Shown piece by piece: positions 15,305 to 24,129 of a DNA stretch of 33,098 nt; position 1 is the first letter of the stretch, and each line of letters starts with the position of its first letter. The translations under genes were made by a program, and so were the position numbers. The DNA is from a virus. The notes beneath the pieces are model-generated. The model saw only the letters and a list, made by a program, of their open reading frames with translations. It was not told the DNA's origin and did not search any database. The stretch is from positions 1 to 33,098 of IMG/VR virus record IMGVR_UViG_3300043395_001176. One strand, written 5' to 3'.

Positions 15305-17230
15305 ATGGCGCTGGACATGACAACCGCCCTGACGATCAGGGCCAAGGTTGACGGTCTGGCGCAGATTGATGGTTTGACTCGTTCGCTTGATAAGGCGAAC
15401 AATCAAGCCAGTGGCTTGAGTGGTGCATTCAGCAAGCTGGGCGGAATGGCCAAGAATGCCGGCATCGCCATTGCCGGTCTCGGTGCTGCTGCAGTTGGCG
15501 GTCTTGCGGTGCTTGGCAAGAACGCGATTGATGCAGCAGACAATCTCAACGATCTGAGCCAACGCACTGGTGTTGGCGTTGAGACGCTCAGCAAGTTTGG
15601 CGCAGCAGCAGAAGATAGCGGCAGCAGCATCGAGGAAGTCGCCAAGGCGATGGGCAAGTTGTCGAAGGGGATTGTTGATCCATCTTCAAAGGTCAACGAA
15701 GCCTTGAGATCGATTGGCATCAGCTCGACCGATACACAAGGCAAGATCCGCAGCGTTGATCAGGTGATGCTCGACATTGCCGACAAGTTCAGCAAGCTGC
15801 CAGATGGTGCGCAGAAGACTGCTCTGGCTATGGAAATCTTCGGCAAATCAGGCGCCAACCTGATTCCGATGTTGAACGGTGGCCGCGAGGCGATGAGTCA
15901 ATATTCAGCGACCATCACTAAGGAGATGGCTGAGGCTGCCGACCGATTCAATGATGCGATCAATATGATCATGCGTGAACTGGCGGGGCCGTTTAATCAG
16001 GCGATTGCAGCCTCACTGCCATACATCACGCAACTGGCGCAGCAGCTTGGTGCCGCATTGCCTGGGGCGATTGCAGCCTTAGTTCCAATCTTGACTGGCT
16101 TTGTCAGCACACTGGCTCAGATCGGCCAGTGGTTCGCCACGCTGACGCCGCAACAGCAAGGATTCGTAGCCGGCGCTGCTGCACTCACAGTGGCCTTCAT
16201 CGCATTGGCGCCTGCCATCACAGCAATCGTCACAGTACTGACTACGTTCGGCCCGCTAGTGGCTGGCATTGCTGCAGCGATTGTCGGAATCCCTGCTGTG
16301 ATCGCCGGCTGGGCTGGTGCCATTGGTCCACTGGTGGCTGGCCTTGGCAGTCTCGGCCAGATACTGGTGGCGGTGTTCAGCGGCCCAGTTGGATGGGTGG
16401 CGCTTGCTGTTGCTGCTGGCGTAGCGATCTACGCCTTCCGTGATCAGATCGGTGCAGCGTTTCAAGCGATTGGCGGATTCATCGCTGATGCAGCGATGGG
16501 ATTCAAGACGGTCTTCATCGATCCCGTGATCCAGCTTGGGCAGCAGGTCATTGATTTCTATGCCAAGCCATGGATTCAGATTTTTCAATTTCTCAAGCAG
16601 CCATTCGAGCAAGGCTGGCAGTGGATTCAGCAGAACTTCATCACGCCGTTGCAGAGCGCCTTCCAGCAGTCGGTGCAGTTCATCCAGAACGCATGGGCCG
16701 GGATGCAGCAGATCATCTCGGCTCCATTCACCGCTGCCCTTGGCGTAGTGAAGGGTGCGCTGAACGGCATCATGGGCGCGATTGAAGGCGGCATTAATGG
16801 TGCTGTGAGTGCAATCAATGCACTGATTGCCGCGGCCAACCGCGTACCTGGCGTCAGCATCCCGAAGGTTAGCCCGGTCAAGTTACCTCGATTTGCTGAG
16901 GGTGGCGTTGTCAGTGGCCCGACCATCGCCATGGTGGGTGAGGGCGGCGAGCCGGAATACATCGTGCCGCAATCCAAGGCCAGCGGATTCGCCGCTAACT
17001 GGATGGCCGGCAAGCGTGGCGCAAGCGCTATCCCACGCTTTGCTGAGGGTGGCGTGGTTGTGCCCAGCAGCGCCAATGTCAGCATTCAAACTGGCCCGGT
17101 GATGCAGATGAATGGCAGCAATTATGTGACGACACAAGATCTCAGCCGTGCCGTACAGGCTGGCGTTAATCAAACGCTGAGCCTGATTGCAGGCGATGGC
17201 AGCGTGCGCCGGCAGCTGGGGATGGCCTGA
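15305..17230 (+). CDS. Tape measure protein
   Basis: This 641-residue protein sets tail length and is ejected with the DNA. The N-terminal 60 or so residues are helical and polar (GLAQIDGLTRSLDKANNQAS). The segment DAADNLNDLSQRTGVGVETL with SKFGAAAEDSG is a very common tape-measure signature. A long hydrophobic region spans residues of about 227-378 and could form membrane segments during DNA entry. The C-terminal part has two copies of PRFAEGGVV around residues 525-590 flanking a VGEGGEPEYIVP motif, also usual for the family. The rule of about 1.5 angstrom per residue predicts a tail near 95 nm, a short siphovirus tail. The stop overlaps the next start. Confidence 0.93.
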   Translation: MALDMTTALTIRAKVDGLAQIDGLTRSLDKANNQASGLSGAFSKLGGMAKNAGIAIAGLGAAAVGGLAVLGKNAIDAADNLNDLSQRTGVGVETLSKFGAAAEDSGSSIEEVAKAMGKLSKGIVDPSSKVNEALRSIGISSTDTQGKIRSVDQVMLDIADKFSKLPDGAQKTALAMEIFGKSGANLIPMLNGGREAMSQYSATITKEMAEAADRFNDAINMIMRELAGPFNQAIAASLPYITQLAQQLGAALPGAIAALVPILTGFVSTLAQIGQWFATLTPQQQGFVAGAAALTVAFIALAPAITAIVTVLTTFGPLVAGIAAAIVGIPAVIAGWAGAIGPLVAGLGSLGQILVAVFSGPVGWVALAVAAGVAIYAFRDQIGAAFQAIGGFIADAAMGFKTVFIDPVIQLGQQVIDFYAKPWIQIFQFLKQPFEQGWQWIQQNFITPLQSAFQQSVQFIQNAWAGMQQIISAPFTAALGVVKGALNGIMGAIEGGINGAVSAINALIAAANRVPGVSIPKVSPVKLPRFAEGGVVSGPTIAMVGEGGEPEYIVPQSKASGFAANWMAGKRGASAIPRFAEGGVVVPSSANVSIQTGPVMQMNGSNYVTTQDLSRAVQAGVNQTLSLIAGDGSVRRQLGMA

Positions 17231-17739
17231 TGGCTTATTACGATCTGCTTTGCTTCCTTGAGTATTACGCTGATCGCAGCAGCGTGTACGATCCAAGCAC
17301 CGGCAAACGCTCACCAACGCGGCGCTGGCAGAACTTCTACCAAGTGCCGCAGGATCTATCAACAGTCGATAGCGCCGTGCAGGGCAGATTCGTATATATC
17401 CCATTCAGTGTCTCCGGTTTTACGTTGAAGTCCGCTAGTGGCATTGGCGAGCTATCGGTTGAGATCGCAGCAACTGGTGATATCATCGATTTGACTGACA
17501 CAGCCATTGGGGCAAATCGCCTTGTGATCGCCTCGCTGTATCTGCAGGATGCTGGCGAGGATCAACTCGACCCTGCTAGCGCCACGCTTGTCAGCAGATA
17601 CATTGGCGGTATCGATGGGGCTGAAGTAAATGACACATCTGTCAACTGGGCCATTACCCCAGTGATTGATAAGACAAGGCCGCAGATTCCAACTCGCAAG
17701 ATTGCATCCGATCTGATCGGGAGATTTGTGGGACGATGA
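17230..17739 (+). CDS. Minor tail protein, tail-tip region
   Basis: The protein has 169 residues. It begins AYYDLLCFLEYYADRSSVYD followed by an arginine-rich turn, then a beta-rich body with GELSVEIAATGDIIDLTDTA and TLVSRYIGGIDGAEVND. The strand-rich C-terminus resembles small minor tail proteins of the lambda L/M region, which build the tail tip between the tape measure and the J-type hub. I cannot assign it to one of the lambda letters. It starts with ATG overlapping the tape-measure stop (TGATG), as part of one continuous operon. Confidence 0.55.
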   Translation: MAYYDLLCFLEYYADRSSVYDPSTGKRSPTRRWQNFYQVPQDLSTVDSAVQGRFVYIPFSVSGFTLKSASGIGELSVEIAATGDIIDLTDTAIGANRLVIASLYLQDAGEDQLDPASATLVSRYIGGIDGAEVNDTSVNWAITPVIDKTRPQIPTRKIASDLIGRFVGR

Positions 17740-17954
17740 CGATGCAGATTCTTGCGATCAATGTTGAAGTGGAGTGCTCTGATGGCACTACACATCAGGG
17801 CGTGAGACTGGCCGTAGATGGAACACGCCGCGTCTACCTTGCTGCTGATGACACAGAAATCAGCGATGTGCAGACTGTGACCAAGTGTTTGACTATCGTG
17901 CCACCGATGGTCTTGGCTGCGGCGTTGCAACGCTGCAAGGAGTGTGAGCAATGA
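17736..17954 (+). CDS. Small tail-region protein, unknown function
   Basis: This 72-residue protein has a beta-strand-like first half (ILAINVEVECSDGTTHQGVR) and a C-terminal helix with cysteines (LAAALQRCKECEQ). I do not recognise the family. It overlaps both neighbours by 4 bases, which supports real translation. Its position between a minor tail protein and the J-like hub suggests a tail-tip component or chaperone. A second ATG two codons in (17742) is an alternative start. Confidence 0.5.
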   Translation: MTMQILAINVEVECSDGTTHQGVRLAVDGTRRVYLAADDTEISDVQTVTKCLTIVPPMVLAAALQRCKECEQ

Positions 17955-20107
17955 CTAATTCAGCCTATAACCGTGGACCACAGATCAATCAGCAAGTAAT
18001 GCCTGCAAAGGCACCGCCAGGACAGCGTGGTCCACAGGGTGCAGATGAAGTTTCCGATTGGGTAGTCAAGGAGCAGAATCGATTAAATCCTGGGCAGACT
18101 TGGGCAAAGCGTCCATCTGGCTCTGGAAGTGGATGGATTGTCTATCGCGTAAAAGATGGACAGCAAGGTGCTGCTCAACAAAAGGGCTCACCCAATCAAG
18201 CCATATCACAACGCGACAAATCACCAGAAAACCGCAAGACACCTAGCGCTGATCTAGGTGCTGAACAGCGCATCGCGACAGCTGGCGAAACCGTGCCGAT
18301 TGTGTTCGGCAAGCGTGTGAACGATAACGGTGGCATCTGGGTGCAACCCTCGCTTGTGCGTGCTGGATCTAACTTCTTTGTCGGCAGCTTCCTGTTTCCG
18401 ATCAGTCAGGGGCAGATTGTCAGCAGCCCGGTGAAGCACCGAACATGGGTTGGCCTCAGCAATATGGCATTTCTAGAGGATCAAACGATCACAATCAGCG
18501 CGATCTATAACAGTGCCGCCACGCTTGCCAGCAATCCGGGCACCTGCCCGATTCTTGGCGCGGGTTTGTATTGCGGCAATGAGACGTATTCATACCTGAC
18601 AGAACCTTTACCGGCATCCGGCGAGCAAACGCAAAGGCAAGATTTCCTGGGTACTTCATACTATGGCGTGCGACGCATTGCCAGAGGTACAGGTGACACG
18701 ACAAACTCAGTGATCACGGCGACGATACAAGTTTTCGACAACATTACTGGCGCTGATTTGACTTCTGCATGGTGGGGATATTACGGCCTGCCGACCAACT
18801 CGGAAATACTTTTAAACGCAGTGATCCTGTCAACGGGCACTATCACAGGTGGATATGGCGTTGGCGTTGTGCAAGATTTCATCGGGGGCACAAACATCCC
18901 AGCTGGCACAGCATCTGGCTATGTTGCCCCGCCTGATCCCGTGCTTGCCGCAATCGGATCATCTGGCAGTGTGACTTGGAAATACACAGCGACATCTGTA
19001 GACAATCAAATCAATGGCAGCTTCCCCCCCAGCACGGGGACGTTGGAGGCATTGCAAGAGGAGTACGTTGTCAGTAAATATGCCAACCCTGCCAGCACGC
19101 CAACGGCCAATAACTCAGCCTTTGCAGACATCACGTTCCTGAAGGTGGTTGGCAATATCTACGATCCGCCGGAGTCTGGATCGTATCCAACCACCACGCG
19201 GCAACTCTCGGTTTACTACGAGCAGGGCGTGAGCGTTGATCTTTATAGCGTCGGCCTTGTGGGTGGCGTCTACACGCAAGGCGCCAGCAACCAGCTGGTG
19301 GACTTGGCGATGTACCTGTTCACGATCTATAAGCGCACCAGCAACACCGATCCAGATGTGGCGGCGCCGATCTACACCGGCAACATGGAAGACCTCGCCA
19401 CGTTCTGCGATGAATATGGCCTCCACTTCAATGGCGTGATCTCGGACTCCTTCAACATCGTGGAGTTTCTTAGCGAGACCTCTCCTTATTTCCTGCTCTC
19501 CTTCCAATCCAATGGCGGCCAGTATCGATTCGAGCCGCTGCTGCCATTGAACGGCAGCCAAGAGATCGATGTAACAGCGCTGACTCCAGCGGCAACGTTT
19601 ACCGAAGATGAGATCCTGCCAGGCTCATTCAGCAAGACCTATGTGGCAGCAGCAGACAAAACCGACGTGACGGCTACGGTGCTCTATCGCCTGAATGGCC
19701 CTGATGCCATCGGCACACAGCAAAGCGTGCAGGTGCGTTACAGCGGGGTGAGCCTTGATGCGCCGGTTGAGCAGTTTGATATGTCGGACTTCTGCGCCAA
19801 TCGCGATCATGCCGTGATCTACGCCAAGCACTACCTGGCCCGGCGCAAGTATTCGGTGCATTCGATCAGCTTCGCCACGCCGCTTTCAACTGCTGGCCTG
19901 AAGCCAACCGACGTGATCAAAATCGAGCGGCAGCGCATCACCAGCACAGGCGACAACCGCACCGAAATTGAGTGGTATCAGATCACAACGATCAACCACC
20001 AGACCGATGGAACCACCAGCATCGAGGCAGCCCAGTTCCCAGTGAACGGCAGTGATATTGCTCGCATCAGCAATGATGTGCTCAATGGCACCTTTACAGT
20101 GGTGTGA
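17951..20107 (+). CDS. Tail hub / host-specificity protein, gpJ-like
   Basis: The protein has 718 residues. After a disordered, Gly/Pro-rich start (APPGQRGPQGADEVSDWVV) comes the J-family signature TAGETVPIVFGKRVNDNGG with IWVQPSLV near residues 110-133. The middle and C-terminal regions are beta-rich (VDLAMYLFTIYKRTSN; FCDEYGLHFNGVISDSFNIV; FEPLLPLNGS), as in the tip-attachment domain of central tail-fibre hubs. Such proteins seal the tail tip and carry or position the receptor-binding parts. At about 720 residues it is shorter than lambda J (over 1100), lacking most of its fibre part, which fits with separate fibres being encoded downstream. Confidence 0.72.
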   Translation: MTNSAYNRGPQINQQVMPAKAPPGQRGPQGADEVSDWVVKEQNRLNPGQTWAKRPSGSGSGWIVYRVKDGQQGAAQQKGSPNQAISQRDKSPENRKTPSADLGAEQRIATAGETVPIVFGKRVNDNGGIWVQPSLVRAGSNFFVGSFLFPISQGQIVSSPVKHRTWVGLSNMAFLEDQTITISAIYNSAATLASNPGTCPILGAGLYCGNETYSYLTEPLPASGEQTQRQDFLGTSYYGVRRIARGTGDTTNSVITATIQVFDNITGADLTSAWWGYYGLPTNSEILLNAVILSTGTITGGYGVGVVQDFIGGTNIPAGTASGYVAPPDPVLAAIGSSGSVTWKYTATSVDNQINGSFPPSTGTLEALQEEYVVSKYANPASTPTANNSAFADITFLKVVGNIYDPPESGSYPTTTRQLSVYYEQGVSVDLYSVGLVGGVYTQGASNQLVDLAMYLFTIYKRTSNTDPDVAAPIYTGNMEDLATFCDEYGLHFNGVISDSFNIVEFLSETSPYFLLSFQSNGGQYRFEPLLPLNGSQEIDVTALTPAATFTEDEILPGSFSKTYVAAADKTDVTATVLYRLNGPDAIGTQQSVQVRYSGVSLDAPVEQFDMSDFCANRDHAVIYAKHYLARRKYSVHSISFATPLSTAGLKPTDVIKIERQRITSTGDNRTEIEWYQITTINHQTDGTTSIEAAQFPVNGSDIARISNDVLNGTFTVV

Positions 20108-20478
20108 TGGCCACCTTCCCTGCGCTGGCACCGCGTACACGTTCGCTCTCGCTGGGCGACATACCGCAGCAGCAATACGTCGGCACCAGTGGTGGTGAAG
20201 TGCGATTCAAGCAAGGCAACTCCTACATCGCTCAAACGCTGAACATTGGCTATGAGTATCTGACCGAGGCTGAGGCTCAGCAGTTGCTGGATCACTATGC
20301 CGGCCAAGAGGGCAGCCTGATCCCTTTCGATCTATCCGCTGAGGTATGGGGCGGCTACACCACGCCGCCAGTCAGCTCAGCCAGTTACCAATGGCGATAT
20401 ACCGGGCCATTTGGCGTGGATATTGCAGCGCCGAGGCGATACAACATCAGCATCGAGCTTGAAACGGTGCCGATTTAG
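20107..20478 (+). CDS. Tail-tip protein, first of a tandem paralogous pair
   Basis: The protein has 123 residues from ATG 20107, which overlaps the hub stop; a GTG three bases earlier is less likely. It carries LGDIPQQQYVGTSGGEVRFK, GNSYIAQTLNIGY, LTEAEAQQLLDHYAGQEG and FDLSAEVWGGYTTPPV. All these blocks recur in order in the next gene, so the two arose by duplication. The pattern of short strands and a helix before an aromatic loop suggests a small beta-rich baseplate or fibre-attachment protein, but the function is not known. Confidence 0.6.
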   Translation: MATFPALAPRTRSLSLGDIPQQQYVGTSGGEVRFKQGNSYIAQTLNIGYEYLTEAEAQQLLDHYAGQEGSLIPFDLSAEVWGGYTTPPVSSASYQWRYTGPFGVDIAAPRRYNISIELETVPI

Positions 20479-20480
20479 CC

Positions 20481-20981
20481 ATGGCCTTTCCTGCTCTAAT
20501 CCCATCGGCTCGCGTCTACACACCTGGCGATGTGCCACAGCAGCAGCAGGTGACCCTCTCAGGCGTCAACAGCGGCTACAGGCAAGGCAACCGCAGGATC
20601 GCGCAGACCCTACAGCTGGCGTTCAACAACATCAGCGAATCAGATCTGAATCTGATCAAGGCGCACTATCTGGATCGGCAAGGCACGTTTGACATCTTCT
20701 ATCTGTCCGCTGAGGTGTGGAATGGCTACGCCACGCCACCAGTTGGTTTGCTCAGTGATTACGCCTGGCGGTATGCCGGGCCGCCGGTCATCACTGATGG
20801 ATCTTGCGATCTGTGGAGCGTTGAACTTGAGCTGACAACCTATGCGATCAACACCGGCGATCTGGTGTTTGATGGCGGCTTGGCGGCTGCAACACCAGCC
20901 CGCGACTATATTCTCAATGGTGGGCTGGCTGCTGCCACGCCAGCACGCGACTATGTGATCAGCCCTGGCGCAGCGACATGA
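20481..20981 (+). CDS. Tail-tip protein, second of the pair, with C-terminal repeats
   Basis: The protein has 166 residues. The first 120 or so align with the preceding protein (PGDVPQQQ; GNRRIAQTLQLAFNNISESD; YLSAEVWNGYATPPVG; YAWRYAGPP). It then adds a tail in which GGLAAATPARDY occurs twice, separated by two residues, followed by VISPGAAT. Repeats of this sort are seen in cyanophage tail proteins. They may serve as a flexible link to the adjacent tail fibre, whose start overlaps this stop by 4 bases. The paralogues have diverged at the DNA level, so the duplication is not recent. Confidence 0.6.
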   Translation: MAFPALIPSARVYTPGDVPQQQQVTLSGVNSGYRQGNRRIAQTLQLAFNNISESDLNLIKAHYLDRQGTFDIFYLSAEVWNGYATPPVGLLSDYAWRYAGPPVITDGSCDLWSVELELTTYAINTGDLVFDGGLAAATPARDYILNGGLAAATPARDYVISPGAAT

Positions 20982-22312
20982 GTATCACCCTCTCAGCACT
21001 GCAGCGGCAGCGCCGCGATACGGCAGCCAACTGGACGGCCGAGAATCCAACGCTGCTGGCTGGCGAGATTGGTGTTGAGAGTGATACCGGCTACTGGAAA
21101 ATCGGCAACGGCAGCACAGCATGGGCCAGCCTTGGCTATGTGCGTGGTACGCAGCTGAGCGCCTATCCGCTGGTCAATGCGGATATCGCCAGCAATGCTG
21201 AGATCGCCGTCAGCAAACTGGCTGATGGCACGGCCAGGCAGCTGCTGCAGACCGATGCGGCTGGTACTGGCGTTGAGTGGGCTAGCAATATCGATGTGCC
21301 TGGCACGCTCGACGTGACTGGTGCGGCAACCTTTGACAACAATGTCATCATTCAAGGCGACCTAACGGTCAACGGCACCGAGACGATTATCAACACTCAG
21401 ACGCTGGACGTTGAAGATAAAAACATCATCATCGGCAAGGTCACCACGCCAACCGATGTAACGGCTGATGGTGGTGGCATCACGCTCAAGGGCACTACTG
21501 ATAAGACGATCAACTGGATCGATGCCACAGATGCGTGGACGTTCAGCGAGCACGTCAATATCGCTAGCGGCAAGGAATACCGCATCGCTGGCACCAAGGT
21601 TCTGGATGCCACCAGCTTGGGTAGTGGCGTCACCGGATCCAGCCTCACCAGCGTTGGCACAATCGGCACCGGCGTTTGGCAGGGCACCACAGTTGCCACC
21701 GGCTATGGCGGCACCGGGCAGACCACTTACAGCAACGGCCAGCTGCTGATCGGCAAGACCGATGGCACGCTCGCCAAATCAACCATCACACAAGGCACTG
21801 GCGTCACCATTACCAATGGCGATGGCAGTATCACGATCAGCGCCACGGGCACAGGTGGCACCGTCACAAACGTAACGGGCACAGCTCCGATCAGCGTGGC
21901 GAATGGCACCACCACGCCAGCAATCTCTATTGCATCAGCAAGCACCAGTGCAGCGGGTGCAGTGCAGCTGACTGATTCCACCAGCAGCACAAGCACAACG
22001 ACAGCGGCAACGCCAAACTCAGTCAAGTCGGCATATGACCTAGCCAATGCAGCGCTGCCCAAAGCAGGCGGCACGCTCACTGGTGATGTAACTCTTAATG
22101 CCCAATCTGATCTGCGCTTTGCAGATTCAGACAGCAGCAACTGGGTGGCATTTCAGGCACCAGCAACCATCGCAAGTAATGTCACTTGGACATTGCCGGC
22201 TACAGATGGCACCAACGGTCAACTGCTAAGCACAAATGGCTCGGGTACGCTGAGCTGGCAGACGCCGCCGACTGCTGCCGTAAGCCTTGGCCTAGTCATC
22301 GCCCTATCCTGA
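20978..22312 (+). CDS. Tail fibre / structural protein
   Basis: This 444-residue protein starts with the fibre attachment motif (ENPTLLAGEIGVESDTGYWK, then IGNGSTAWASLGY). Beta-helical or beta-spiral stretches follow (GDLTVNGTETIINTQTLDVE, DKNIIIG), of a sort I recall from marine cyanophage structural proteins. A very T/S/G-rich region of low charge runs from about 200 to 350, and the C-terminal part has DLRFADSDSSNWVAFQAPAT and WTLPATDGTNGQLLSTNGSG, common in phage fibres. The likely role is a trimeric side or tip fibre. No enzymatic motif is seen. Confidence 0.75.
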   Translation: MSITLSALQRQRRDTAANWTAENPTLLAGEIGVESDTGYWKIGNGSTAWASLGYVRGTQLSAYPLVNADIASNAEIAVSKLADGTARQLLQTDAAGTGVEWASNIDVPGTLDVTGAATFDNNVIIQGDLTVNGTETIINTQTLDVEDKNIIIGKVTTPTDVTADGGGITLKGTTDKTINWIDATDAWTFSEHVNIASGKEYRIAGTKVLDATSLGSGVTGSSLTSVGTIGTGVWQGTTVATGYGGTGQTTYSNGQLLIGKTDGTLAKSTITQGTGVTITNGDGSITISATGTGGTVTNVTGTAPISVANGTTTPAISIASASTSAAGAVQLTDSTSSTSTTTAATPNSVKSAYDLANAALPKAGGTLTGDVTLNAQSDLRFADSDSSNWVAFQAPATIASNVTWTLPATDGTNGQLLSTNGSGTLSWQTPPTAAVSLGLVIALS

Positions 22313-22316
22313 ACCC

Positions 22317-22658
22317 ATGGCTGAAACTTTCAACAACGCCAGCGTCAAGCTGACCACCACCAGCGCCACTAATATCTATCAAGCGCCAACCGGTAACGCC
22401 GCTGATCGTGCCATTGTGCTCAGCTGCTTGGTGGCGAATGTGGATGGTACAAACCCCGCCACCGTAACAGTAACAGTGACAGACGGCAGCAATAATGTAC
22501 TCAGCACTTTGGCAAGCACGATCACTGTGCCGGCCGATGCTTCGCTGGAGGTGATCGCTAACAAGCTCATCCTCAAGCAATCGCAAAAGGTGCGCGCTAC
22601 CGCATCAGCCGCAAACGATCTTGAAGTCACTCTCAGCGCATTGGAGATCACGGTATGA
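22317..22658 (+). CDS. Small fibre-associated protein, unknown function
   Basis: This 113-residue protein, rich in A, T and V and with regular beta-strands (ASVKLTTTSATNIYQAPTGN; TVTVTVTDGSNNVLSTLAST; VRATASAANDLEVTLSALEI), resembles short conserved proteins next to cyanophage tail fibres. It starts 4 bases after the fibre stop and overlaps the polyglycine gene by 4 bases. A structural or fibre-assembly role is inferred from position only. Confidence 0.5.
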   Translation: MAETFNNASVKLTTTSATNIYQAPTGNAADRAIVLSCLVANVDGTNPATVTVTVTDGSNNVLSTLASTITVPADASLEVIANKLILKQSQKVRATASAANDLEVTLSALEITV

Positions 22659-23599
22659 GCAACGGTGGAATCATTGGCGTTGCGAACATTCCGACCACAA
22701 CAACGGCCTCGGGTGTTTGGACTATTAATGAAGTCTTACTAGCAAGATCACAAAACATTTGGCCGTTAATAACTTTAAACGTTCATTTCCTTGTTATTGC
22801 AGGCGGCGGCGGCGGCGGCAGTGGCGGCGGCGGCGCCGGTGGATACAGAACGTCATTCAGCACATCTGGCGGCGGTGCAAGTGCTGAATCTCAATCAGCT
22901 TTAGAACCAGGCGTTAGTTATACGGTAACAGTCGGGGCTGGGGGCACAGCCGGCACAACACAAACAGGTGGCGGCAATGGTTCTAATTCAGTCTTTGCGA
23001 CTATCACCTCAACAGGCGGCGGCTCAGGCGGCGGCTATGGAACACAGCTCAATGGAAATACAGGCGGTTCTGGTGGTGGTGGCCATGGACGAATTGGTGG
23101 CGCGCCTGGCAGTGGTGGCAGTGGGACTGCAAATCAGGGCTATGCAGGAGGCGGTGGCTCGACTCCTAATTTTGGCGCTGGCGGCGGCGGCGGCGCTGCT
23201 GCTGTTGGCGACAATGCAACATCAACTGTTGCAGGTAATGGTGGAAACGGTGTCGCATCATCTATCACCGGTTCATCAGTAACTCGCGCTGGTGGTGGCG
23301 GCGGAGGCATTCAATCTGGCTCCACAGCAGGAACAGGTGGCACAGGCGGTGGAGGTAACGGAGGCACCGCAGATGGCACAGCTGGCACAGCAAACACCGG
23401 CGGTGGCGGTGGCGGCGCTGGATATAGTCCATCAGATAGAAATGCAGGCGCTGGCGGTTCAGGCATAGTCATCCTTCGCTATTCAGATATTTACACAATC
23501 TCGAATCCAGGCGGTGGCCTGACCTACTCCACGTCAACTGTTGGCAGCGATAAAGTCACCACATTTACCGCCGGCACCGGCAACATTCAATTTGCATAG
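22655..23599 (+). CDS. Glycine-rich tail fibre adhesin
   Basis: The protein has 314 residues. A short N-terminal segment (ASGVWTINEVLLARSQNIWP) resembles the usual start of phage glycine-rich proteins. FLVIAGGGGGGSGGGGAGGY opens a region of about 220 residues dominated by Gly runs separated by S, T, N and A, which closes with AGGSGIVILRY, the usual end of this domain. Polyglycine-rich domains of this kind pack as polyglycine-II sandwiches in adhesins such as Salmonella phage S16 gp38, where variable loops between the Gly strands bind the receptor. That makes this the best candidate for the receptor-binding tip. The Gly runs have many different codons, so it is not a sequencing artefact. Confidence 0.75.
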   Translation: MSNGGIIGVANIPTTTTASGVWTINEVLLARSQNIWPLITLNVHFLVIAGGGGGGSGGGGAGGYRTSFSTSGGGASAESQSALEPGVSYTVTVGAGGTAGTTQTGGGNGSNSVFATITSTGGGSGGGYGTQLNGNTGGSGGGGHGRIGGAPGSGGSGTANQGYAGGGGSTPNFGAGGGGGAAAVGDNATSTVAGNGGNGVASSITGSSVTRAGGGGGGIQSGSTAGTGGTGGGGNGGTADGTAGTANTGGGGGGAGYSPSDRNAGAGGSGIVILRYSDIYTISNPGGGLTYSTSTVGSDKVTTFTAGTGNIQFA

Positions 23600-23601
23600 C
23601 C

Positions 23602-23967
23602 ATGGCTCACTACGCATTTCTCGATACCAGCAACATTGTCACTGAGGTGATCGTCGGCAAGGATGAGGGCGAGAATGGTGTGGACTGGGAGCAGCATTAT
23701 GGCGAGTTTCGCGGGCAGGTTTGCAAGCGCACCAGCTACAACACTCACGGCGGCATTCACTTAGGTGGTGGCACGCCATTCCGCAAGAACTATGCCGGCA
23801 TTGGTTACAGCTATGACGCTGATCGTGATGCCTTCATCCCACCGCAGCCTTTTGCTAGTTGGCTGCTAGATGATGACAGCTGCCTCTGGCGGGCTCCTAT
23901 GCCAATGCCTGAGGATGGGCAGCTGTATCAGTGGGATGAAGATGCTGGCGACTGGGTGCTTAGCTGA
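23602..23967 (+). CDS. Conserved cyanophage protein of unknown function (GGTPFRKNYAGIGY motif)
   Basis: This 121-residue protein has the segment TSYNTHGGIHLGGGTPFRKN followed by YAGIGYSYDADRDAFIPPQP and a W-containing C-terminus (DDDSCLWRAPMPMPEDG). I recognise this combination from small proteins that recur in marine T4-like cyanophages and pelagiphages near fibre genes. The function is unknown. Tryptophans and aspartates at fixed spacing suggest a compact beta domain, perhaps a fibre chaperone or tip protein. It starts 2 bases after the glycine-rich gene. Confidence 0.7.
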   Translation: MAHYAFLDTSNIVTEVIVGKDEGENGVDWEQHYGEFRGQVCKRTSYNTHGGIHLGGGTPFRKNYAGIGYSYDADRDAFIPPQPFASWLLDDDSCLWRAPMPMPEDGQLYQWDEDAGDWVLS

Positions 23968-24104
23968 TGGCTGTAAAATCCAAAACCGGCACCGCGCGGA
24001 TCGACCACCAGCCAGGGCCGCCGAAAACTACACGGGCTGGATTCGGCCAACACTCTCGCCCGCGCCGCCGCGGCAAGAAACCCTTACGCGGTCAGGGTCG
24101 GTAA
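23967..24104 (+). CDS. Tiny very basic protein conserved in cyanophages
   Basis: The protein has 45 residues, beginning MAVKSKTGTARIDHQPGPPK and ending with an Arg/Lys-rich tail (RPRRRGKKPLRGQGR). Start ATG overlaps the previous stop by one base (TGATG). About one third of its residues are basic and there are almost no acidic ones, so it probably binds nucleic acid or an acidic protein and is likely disordered. I recall similar short proteins in many cyanophages; no function is known. Confidence 0.65.
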   Translation: MAVKSKTGTARIDHQPGPPKTTRAGFGQHSRPRRRGKKPLRGQGR

Positions 24105-24129
24105 GCTGGACAGGTAGCCCCATGGCGCC

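Noticed and set aside
16880-17060. Two near-identical segments coding PRFAEGGVV in the tape measure gene
   Set aside because: This is a normal protein motif repetition in tape-measure C-termini, not a mobile or regulatory DNA repeat.
18000-18035. Collagen-like PPGQRGPQGA in the hub protein
   Set aside because: Too few Gly-X-Y triplets for a collagen helix; treated as a disordered N-terminus.
22968-23282. Alanine/Met-rich 104-residue frame inside the glycine-rich gene
   Set aside because: It is a shifted reading of GGC/GGT repeats; no independent start signal or motif.
22800-23470. Glycine-run region as an assembly or low-complexity artefact
   Set aside because: Codons vary within the runs, the frame stays open and both ends match the known glycine-rich domain boundaries.
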